Positions 22,993 to 28,756 of a stretch of 33,116 bases of DNA are shown here, piece after piece; position 1 is the stretch's first letter; every line of letters begins with the position of its first letter. A program made the translations under genes and the position numbers. Source of the stretch: Methylobacter sp. (GTDB lineage Bacteria; Pseudomonadota; Gammaproteobacteria; Methylococcales; Methylomonadaceae). The notes under the pieces are model-generated. The model did no database searches. It was not told the DNA's origin and saw only the letters and a list, made by a program, of their open reading frames with translations. The DNA lies in assembly GCA_023229605.1 (NCBI GenBank), contig JALNYY010000031.1, forward strand, positions 1 to 33,116, given 5' to 3'.

Positions 22993-23048
22993 CAGAGTTA
23001 TCCTTCAAGTTAAATCAAATAAAAGTTTATGGGCAAGATTGAACCGAG

Positions 23049-23068
23049 TCTGTACGGTAATAAAAACG
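23049..23068. promoter_or_regulatory. Stress-island motif, copy 3 (half conserved, upstream of DUF3096 gene)
   Basis: TCTGTACGGTA at 23049-23059 matches copies 4 and 5, but the other half is degenerate. It lies in the gap between the OmpA gene stop and the DUF3096 start. Confidence 0.35.
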
Positions 23069-23092
23069 TCATCGCCGGATGATCAATCATAT

Positions 23093-23983
23093 CTAACGCG
23101 GAACAATATTGCCGTTTGCGTCGGAGAGGATTATTTCCACGCGGCGGTTCAATTGACGACCGGCCGCCGTGTTGTTACCCGCAACCGGATACGCATCGGC
23201 ATAACCGCGCGTCCTGATACGGTCAGCGCTGATCCCCATGTCGTTTAAAGCCGTCCGCACGGCATAGGCGCGTCGATCAGACAGCTCCTGATTGGCGCTG
23301 TTACTGCCGATGCTATCGGTGTGACCTTCAACCAACACCTTGTATTGCGGGTATTGATTGAGGAAGTCAGCTAATTTTTGCACATTACGCAGACCGCCTG
23401 ATTGCAGCTGCGCCTTGTTGGTACGAAACAATACGTCGCCGCTTAGCGTGATCACCAGGCCGCGCTCGGTTTTCTTGGCATTCAACTCTTTGAGCAGTAT
23501 TTCCTGTTGAACAATGATGGCTTGGTCACGCTCCGAATTGACGCCGGCAACCGCCAATTCGGTAGCTTGCCGATCGACGGTTTGCTGCGCATTGGCCGCC
23601 TGCTGTTTAGCCGCATCGGCTTCAGCCGTTCTCGCATCAAGGCGGACTGCAGTGCGTTTGGCGGCGGCATTGGCGATCGCTAATTCAGCTGTTTTCCGCT
23701 TGGCGGTTTCCTCGGCAATTGCCACTTGCTGCTTGGCTAAGTAGGCCAGATGCTCAACGGTGTCATCGCTTTCACCTTCGCTCAAGGCATAATCCGCCTT
23801 GTTCAGAGAATCGTCGGCTGTTTTCAATTCAACCGCTGCCAGATTCGTGACTTCGGGATTGGTTCGTGCATTGTTGTAACTGTTATGCGCTTCGGTGAGG
23901 GATGAGTTTTTCGGCATCGAACTGCAACCGGAAACAATCGCGACAGCGATCAGGGTCATGGGGAAATATTTATTGTTTTGCAT
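23093..23983 (-). CDS. OmpA-family lipoprotein with DUF4398-like N-terminal domain
   Basis: This is an outer-membrane lipoprotein that should bind peptidoglycan through its C-terminal OmpA domain. From ATG 23983 the lipobox is AIVSGC with Cys20. An all-helical, Ala-rich coiled-coil region (about 30-165; LTEAHNSYNNARTNPEV, KRKTAELAIANAAAK) follows. The OmpA-like domain includes LSGDVLFRTNKAQL, VLVEGHTDSIGSNSANQELS and RRAYAVRTAL. The frame extends to 23995, but GGAG is placed 6 bases from ATG 23983, so that start is preferred (296 residues). It is co-transcribed with the DUF4398-type lipoprotein upstream. Confidence 0.92.
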   Translation of the reverse strand: MQNNKYFPMTLIAVAIVSGCSSMPKNSSLTEAHNSYNNARTNPEVTNLAAVELKTADDSLNKADYALSEGESDDTVEHLAYLAKQQVAIAEETAKRKTAELAIANAAAKRTAVRLDARTAEADAAKQQAANAQQTVDRQATELAVAGVNSERDQAIIVQQEILLKELNAKKTERGLVITLSGDVLFRTNKAQLQSGGLRNVQKLADFLNQYPQYKVLVEGHTDSIGSNSANQELSDRRAYAVRTALNDMGISADRIRTRGYADAYPVAGNNTAAGRQLNRRVEIILSDANGNIVPR

Positions 23984-24008
23984 AATGAGCTCCATTGTCC
24001 ATTGATTA

Positions 24009-24401
24009 TTATTGGGCGTTACGTTCGATTTCTTGTTGCAGCACGCGGTTACCTTCCTGCAATTCTTGCGCTGCTTTCTGTGCCTTGGCTGAACGCGCCG
24101 TTACAGCGGCCAGTTGAGCATCGACCTGAGCTTGTTCCGCCAATTGCCGGGCGCGCAAATAATCTTGCTCCGCCATGGCCCGCTCGGCAGCATCCATTTT
24201 TTCCATCGCAGATTTAAGCGCCTGAGGTGCAAACTCATTGCCTCCAGCACTGGTTGCATTGCTTACTGCGACCTTGGAAACGGCCATCTGTTCTGTGGGT
24301 GCAGGAATGCTCGCACAACCGGCTATAAAGATTGCAACAGCCGCGCTTACACCGATGCCGCGTATCATTTGAAACGATCTGAGGTGGTATGTTTTTTTCA
24401 T
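24009..24401 (-). CDS. DUF4398-type small lipoprotein
   Basis: The signal peptide ends in a lipobox, IFIAGC (Cys29). The mature part is short and helical, with AALKSAMEKM-like DUF4398 features (APQALKSAMEKMDAAERAMA and DYLRARQLAEQAQVDAQLAA), and ends in a coiled coil (QELQEGNRVLQQEIERN). The same helical module forms the N-terminal half of the OmpA lipoprotein 25 bp downstream, so the two probably interact or act together at the cell envelope. AAAGGA before the ATG supports the start. A half-copy of the island motif (24427-24435) lies 26-34 bp upstream. Confidence 0.85.
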   Translation of the reverse strand: MKKTYHLRSFQMIRGIGVSAAVAIFIAGCASIPAPTEQMAVSKVAVSNATSAGGNEFAPQALKSAMEKMDAAERAMAEQDYLRARQLAEQAQVDAQLAAVTARSAKAQKAAQELQEGNRVLQQEIERNAQ

Positions 24402-24426
24402 GATTTGTTATCCTTTGAGTTAAATG

Positions 24427-24435
24427 CCGAACACA
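24427..24435. promoter_or_regulatory. Half-site of the stress-island motif before the lipoprotein-OmpA operon
   Basis: CCGAACACA matches the right half of copy 4 (CCGAACATA) at eight of nine positions. The left half is not conserved. This alone could be chance. Confidence 0.2.
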
Positions 24436-24619
24436 ATCGTTACAATGAATTAGGTATTACAATTGCAGCGACTTCCACTTTCTATATCGAAATCCGGGTG
24501 AGTCTATTCGATTCTGAGGACCATCGGCGTTAATTAAATACCTTTCCGCAGACGCGCACAGTGCGCTAGCGTACATAAGCTTTGCACCGCGGGAATTGAA
24601 TGATGCTGACCGGATCCAG

Positions 24620-26584
24620 TTACATTGCGGCGAGGCGCTCATTGCGATAGCGGCCTAACGCCCAGAGCGGGAAGAATTTATCGTAACCGTGATATTTCAA
24701 ATAAAAGACCTTGGGGAAGCCGGGCGCATTGAAGCTATCGTCGCTCCAAAACCCGTCGGCCTGCTGGTTTTTCAGCAGATAATCCGCCCCGGCTTCGACT
24801 TCAGGGCTGCCGGCTTCACCCGCCGACAGCAGTGCCAGCAATGCCAGCGCGGTATGGAATGATGTGCCGGTATGAGACTCACCACGAATTCTGGTGTCGT
24901 GATAGCTGTAATTGTCCTCGCCCCACCCGCCGTCGTTGCGTTGCTTAGATGTAAGCCAAGCTACGGCTTTTCGAATACAAGGATCGTGCTTGGGAACACC
25001 CGCAGTTTCAAAACCGGTCAGTACAGACCAGGTGCCGTAAATGTAATTGGTGCCCCAGCGGCCGAACCAACAGCCATCCGTTTCCTGCTCATTGCGCAAG
25101 TAATTAATACAATTGTCGACGACCGCCTTGTATTCCGGGTGACGGTTGACAAGCTTACCCAGCAACATGATGCAGCGGCCGCTGACATCAGCTGTTGGCG
25201 GATCAATCAGGGCTTCGTGGTCGGCAAACGGAATGTGGTTGAGATAGTGACAGGTGTTATCGACATCAAAAGCGCCATAGCCGCCATTGCTCGACTGCAT
25301 TCCGGCAATCCAGACGCCTGCCCGTTCGATAGGTTCGGCAAACTTCTGTTCGCTGGCCTGGACCAGGGCATATGCAACCACCGCCGTATCGTCTACATCG
25401 GGATAATAGCTGTTACCGAACTGGAAGGCCCAGCCACCGCCCGGCAGATTGGGGCGCCGGCTCCGCCAGTCGCCCGGCTCGTCCTTTAACTGCTTAGCCG
25501 CCAGCCAATTCAACGCAGAGTTGAGAGCTTGCCGGGTGTGTGAATCGCGTTGGTGGCGGTCTGTTTCCTGCAAGGTCAAAGCAACCAAACCGGTGTCCCA
25601 GATCGGGGAAACGCAGGGCTGGCAGTAGGCCATATCACCTTTGATGACCAGCAGGCGGTCGATAGACTCCCTCGCGATCCGCCGCTGTTCATTGTCGGCA
25701 GGGATACCCAGACAATCCATGGCTTCATACGCATTGACCATGGCCGTGAAAATGGCCCCCAGACCGTCGTAACCATTCAATCTTACCATGAACCAGTCGC
25801 GCGCCTTGGCGGTAGCCGTCCGGCGGACAACACCGGGAATCAGCGGTTCCATCAGCCGACCCAATCGATCGAGCACCAGTATGGCCTTGCCTAAGGGCGT
25901 TTTGACATGGGAGAAATAATTCTTTTCTTTATCCGGCGGAGTCACGAACAGTTCAGCGATACCCATTTTCTGAGGATTACGGGCCTTGACCTTGTAAGTG
26001 CAGAGGATGAACATAGGAACCATAACGGTACGCGACCAGTAGGATACCTTGTCCAGATGAAACGGGAACCACTTGGGTAACAGCATGATTTCCACCGGAA
26101 TGAAAGGCACTCCGCGCCAGGGAATCTGCTCGAACGTAGCCAGAGTGATGCGAGTCAGGACATTGGCCTTGGCCGCGCCGCCCCGGGCCAGTATCCACGC
26201 ACAGGCCTTGAGCATATGCGCCGCATCGATAGAATCGCCGGCCAATTTCATCGCGTAATAAGCCTTAACCGTGCAACTGATGTCGCCAGGACCGTCTTTA
26301 AAAAGAGGATAACTGCCGTCCGCGCTTTGTTGTGCGCGAAGAAAATTGGCGATCTTGACCTGGAGTGCTTGGTTAATTTCGTCCATGTAGTGCATCATCA
26401 GGATGTATTCGGCGGGGATAGTGCAATCCGCTTCGAGTTCGAATACCCAATAACCTTCCTCGCTTTGCAGACCGAGGAGTTGCGCCCTGGCCCGGTCAAT
26501 AGCGCTGTCCAGAGTTGTTGCAGAATGGGAGAGGCTGGTGTAATCGGCATCCGGACTGGTAAATGAATTAGTCTCTGTTAGCAT
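24620..26584 (-). CDS. shc: Squalene-hopene cyclase
   Basis: This enzyme cyclises squalene to hopene/diplopterol, the first committed step of hopanoid synthesis, as a monotopic inner-membrane enzyme. The catalytic DxDD motif is at 396-399 (YPDVDDTAVVAYAL). Several QW-type repeats are visible (QSADGSYPLFKDGPGD, QSSNGGYGAFDVDN, QETDGCWFGRWGTNYIYGTW, QRNDGGWGEDN, QQADGFWSDDSF). The 654 residues are full length. An intrinsic terminator lies between this gene and the DUF3309 gene upstream, so shc should have its own promoter. No other hopanoid gene is directly adjacent; an HpnN-like transporter is 2.2 kb away. Confidence 0.97.
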   Translation of the reverse strand: MLTETNSFTSPDADYTSLSHSATTLDSAIDRARAQLLGLQSEEGYWVFELEADCTIPAEYILMMHYMDEINQALQVKIANFLRAQQSADGSYPLFKDGPGDISCTVKAYYAMKLAGDSIDAAHMLKACAWILARGGAAKANVLTRITLATFEQIPWRGVPFIPVEIMLLPKWFPFHLDKVSYWSRTVMVPMFILCTYKVKARNPQKMGIAELFVTPPDKEKNYFSHVKTPLGKAILVLDRLGRLMEPLIPGVVRRTATAKARDWFMVRLNGYDGLGAIFTAMVNAYEAMDCLGIPADNEQRRIARESIDRLLVIKGDMAYCQPCVSPIWDTGLVALTLQETDRHQRDSHTRQALNSALNWLAAKQLKDEPGDWRSRRPNLPGGGWAFQFGNSYYPDVDDTAVVAYALVQASEQKFAEPIERAGVWIAGMQSSNGGYGAFDVDNTCHYLNHIPFADHEALIDPPTADVSGRCIMLLGKLVNRHPEYKAVVDNCINYLRNEQETDGCWFGRWGTNYIYGTWSVLTGFETAGVPKHDPCIRKAVAWLTSKQRNDGGWGEDNYSYHDTRIRGESHTGTSFHTALALLALLSAGEAGSPEVEAGADYLLKNQQADGFWSDDSFNAPGFPKVFYLKYHGYDKFFPLWALGRYRNERLAAM

Positions 26585-26694
26585 GGTTTGGTTTTCTCTG
26601 ATTTTACTTCCCTGTTAAGGGCGTGCGAGTGGAGCGACGGGGATTGATATTTAAAACATTTCTATCGGCGGCCGGTAAACCCAAGCCGCCCAGT

Positions 26695-26726
26695 AAAAAA
26701 AGAACCGCAGCAAGATATTGCTGCGG
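26695..26726 (-). terminator. Intrinsic terminator on the minus strand
   Basis: A perfect 9-bp stem (CCGCAGCAA at 26705-26713 with TTGCTGCGG at 26718-26726) has a 4-base loop. On the minus strand it is followed by TTCTTTTTTT. It lies downstream of the intact DUF3309 gene and 111 bp before the shc start, insulating the two. Confidence 0.8.
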
Positions 26727-26823
26727 CGAACGAGGTGTGCGCTCATGATGCTCGCCTGATCTTAACGCTTTGTGGCTCGATCTGATCCATTAACGAACAG
26801 ATTAACCGCTACAGCAAGTTCGG

Positions 26824-26843
26824 TCTGTACGGTACCGAACATA
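26824..26843. promoter_or_regulatory. Stress-island 20-bp motif, copy 4
   Basis: TCTGTACGGTACCGAACATA is the most symmetric copy: 8 of 10 base pairs match across the dyad. It lies just past the DUF3309 stop (26870). The next minus-strand gene is shc, 240 bp away beyond a terminator, so which gene it serves is unclear. Confidence 0.5.
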
Positions 26844-26869
26844 AAACCACTGTCGCTTCTATAAGGCAG

Positions 26870-27028
26870 CTAAATTCTGCCTAATAAGACCAGAACCAGT
26901 AAAATGATCAGCAATAGCCCTAGCCCACTGCTGGGTCCATACCCCCATCCCCTGCTATGAGGCCAAGCTGGAATGACTCCGACAAACATAAGAATTAAAA
27001 TTATCAGTAAAATTGTGCCTAGTGACAT
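26870..27028 (-). CDS. DUF3309-family small membrane protein, intact
   Basis: The 52-residue protein reads MSLGTILLIILILMFVGVIP, then AWPHSRGWGYGPSSGLGLL and a second membrane segment ending LLGRI. This is the DUF3309 family: two membrane segments around the PxWPHSRxWGYGPS motif. The longer frame to 27073 is not needed, since ATG 27028 has a GGAG site 7 bases upstream. It is nearly identical to the broken copy at 22628-22786. Function is unknown. Confidence 0.85.
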   Translation of the reverse strand: MSLGTILLIILILMFVGVIPAWPHSRGWGYGPSSGLGLLLIILLVLVLLGRI

Positions 27029-27112
27029 GGCAGTTCTCCAGTTAGAAAACGTTAAATTGAATGCCGTTCCCAAACGGCGTAGCCTTATCCCTTGAGATCG
27101 TCTTTAATATGG

Positions 27113-27232
27113 GAGGCTATAGTGTGCTCCCCCCAAACCTCATGGCCGATCAAATACACCGCCACTAAATAACTTTAAAAGCCTCGGCTCCAGCAAAGTT
27201 AACGCCGATAAGGATTCGACCAGGTTATTCAT
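27113..27232 (-). pseudogene. Degenerate DUF3096 gene
   Basis: ATG 27232 opens MNNLVESLSALTLLEPRLLK and stops at 27140-27142 after 30 codons. The intact gene at 22852-22992 has about five more codons (MGILI region). After PRLLK the matching sequence YLVAVYLI is found one frame over. A small deletion plus a frameshift has therefore destroyed this copy. It stands in front of the intact DUF3309 gene in the same order as the first copy of the pair. Confidence 0.7.
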
Positions 27233-27274
27233 GGGATCCGTGAAAAAACAGTTTAGCGGCGAAATCGGGTGTGT

Positions 27275-27294
27275 TCTGTACGCTATCAAACATA
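27275..27294. promoter_or_regulatory. Stress-island 20-bp motif, copy 5
   Basis: The copy reads TCTGTACGCTATCAAACATA on the plus strand, followed by AAACC as in copy 4. It lies 43 bp upstream of the broken DUF3096 gene, between it and the divergent regulator gene. Confidence 0.5.
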
Positions 27295-27411
27295 AAACCG
27301 TTGCCGGTGACACGCAGGGCTATATTCATCCGCCTTAGTCGTCACGAGCCCGGTTAACCCAATGTTTCTGCCTGTGACAACAAGGCCGTTATTCAGCCAG
27401 GGAAGCTGATC

Positions 27412-27432
27412 TGTTAGATAACGGATCTAACA
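27412..27432. promoter_or_regulatory. 21-bp dyad upstream of the Crp/Fnr-type gene
   Basis: TGTTAGAT and ATCTAACA are perfect inverted repeats spaced by 5 bases. This layout fits binding by a dimeric regulator, possibly the product of the gene downstream, but that is inference. Confidence 0.35.
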
Positions 27433-27640
27433 TCACAAACATCCGGCGCATCAAGAAAGATACCGCCCATAACGCTGATAAAGATAGAAAACAACTGATG
27501 TAGGGATTCGCTGATAGTAATGCTACCTATTGCCCGAAGAAATTTAACTCTCTATCTTACAGACAGACACACGCACAACACCAACCGATTTAAAGTTAAT
27601 AGCGCTATTCGACCTTAACCCACAAATAGGGATGTTGTTT

Positions 27641-28450
27641 ATGACTGATCCACAAAGCCCTTGGCAAAACCATCTTCTCGGCTCCTTGTCTATTGACGAA
27701 TACGAACGCCTTTCCCCGTATCTGGAACCGGTCGAAATCAGACTCGGTGATGTGCTTTACGAATCCGGCGGCGAATTACGTTACGCCTATTTCCCGACGA
27801 CCTGCATCGTCTCGCTGCTTTACGTAATGCAGAATGGCGCACCTGGCGAAATCGCCATGGTCGGCAACGATGGCATGATCGGTGTTTCCCTGTTCATGGG
27901 CGGTGGCTCCATGCCAAATCGAGCCGTTGTGCGTAGCGCCGGTTTAGCTTATCGTCTACGAGCGCATCGATTTATGAAGGAATTCAACTATTCCGAAGAA
28001 TGTGGCGGCGGAACACTGCGCAAGTTGTTGCTGCGTTATACCCAGGGGCTGATTACCCAGATTGCACAGACATCGGCCTGCAATCGGCATCATTTAGTGG
28101 ATCAGCAACTCTGCCGCTGGCTACTGCTAAACCTTGACCGGCTCCCTTCGAACGAATTGTTTATGACTCAGGAATTGATCGCCAATATGCTCGGAGTGCG
28201 CCGCGAAGGCGTTACAGAGGCCGCCGGTAAATTGCAGCAAGCAGGGTTGATCGAGTACCGCCGGGGACGTATCACGGTACTGGATCGTCAAGGGTTGGAG
28301 GCGCGAGCCTGCGAATGCTACCAAACGGTCAAAACGGAAATCGATCGCCTGCTCTTCTCGCCCCGGCATGTTTCATTAACGCCGTACAATCCTTTACAAA
28401 AAAGTGAATGGCTTAGAAGCGAATCATTAAGCAGCCGCCAGAGCGGGTAA
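27641..28450 (+). CDS. Crp/Fnr-family transcriptional regulator
   Basis: The cyclic-nucleotide-binding-like N-terminal domain (about 20-135; IRLGDVLYESGGELRYAYFP, GEIAMVGNDGMIGVSLFMGG) is followed by a dimerisation helix and a winged helix-turn-helix (MTQELIANMLGVRREGVTEA, then AGKLQQAGLIEYRRGRITVLD). The residues that bind cAMP in Crp are not conserved and there is no N-terminal Fnr cysteine cluster, so the signal is unknown. ATG 27641 has AGGGA 8 bases upstream and is preferred to ATG 27632 (269 residues). It diverges from the small stress genes, which makes it the best candidate regulator of them. Confidence 0.88.
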   Translation: MTDPQSPWQNHLLGSLSIDEYERLSPYLEPVEIRLGDVLYESGGELRYAYFPTTCIVSLLYVMQNGAPGEIAMVGNDGMIGVSLFMGGGSMPNRAVVRSAGLAYRLRAHRFMKEFNYSEECGGGTLRKLLLRYTQGLITQIAQTSACNRHHLVDQQLCRWLLLNLDRLPSNELFMTQELIANMLGVRREGVTEAAGKLQQAGLIEYRRGRITVLDRQGLEARACECYQTVKTEIDRLLFSPRHVSLTPYNPLQKSEWLRSESLSSRQSG

Positions 28451-28756
28451 TGTCGCCGTATTCGGGATGCTTAACTACTTATCCGGGTATTCAACTCTGG
28501 CAATTTCATCATAAATATCTCCGGAAATTGCTGCGTATTGTTCCTTGGATATTTTCGTGCTTTTTGTCTCGCCTCGGCAATTGCTCCTGCATCGCCTAAA
28601 GCGCCTACTGCTGGCGCTCACGATCGCTGTTCCGGACGCGATTCCCCATCCGTGGGGACGTACCCTTTGCATCCTGCCATAGAGACGCCTACTCTTTATT
28701 TTCGTAGGCCACACGATTCGAACATCCCAGACGTATATATGTTTTCTTCGTCCCGC
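28451..28756. other. 306-bp region between convergent regulator and transporter genes
   Basis: No gene is convincing. A minus-strand frame of 79 codons (28475-28714) ends in an acidic IYDEIARVEYPDK tail but has an Arg/Ser-rich front typical of chance frames; it could be the 3' remnant of a small gene. Short inverted repeats (AGCGCC/GGCGCT near 28600) are present. Confidence 0.4.

Larger units (their letters stand above)
27233..27640. other. 408-bp intergenic region upstream of the Crp/Fnr-type gene
   Basis: No gene is visible. It carries copy 5 of the island motif (27275-27294) near its left end and a 21-bp dyad (27412-27432) about 210 bp before the regulator start. It should hold the divergent promoters of the regulator and of the DUF3096/DUF3309 pair. 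Confidence 0.6.

Noticed and set aside
22817..23008. 63-codon minus-strand frame over the DUF3096 gene
   Set aside because: It is a different phase of the same DNA; the 46-codon frame has the DUF3096 pattern and the better ribosome site.
24457..24642. 61-codon frame between shc and the lipoprotein gene
   Set aside because: No family features, no ribosome site, and it overlaps the shc end.
26653..26748. 31-codon frame (MSAHLVRRSNILLRFFFYW...) upstream of shc as a possible leader peptide
   Set aside because: It overlaps the intrinsic terminator, whose stem and U-tract create the apparent codons; no other support.
28475..28714. 79-codon minus-strand frame before hpnN
   Set aside because: Arg/Ser-rich front typical of chance frames; only the last 25 residues look protein-like, so not called as a gene.
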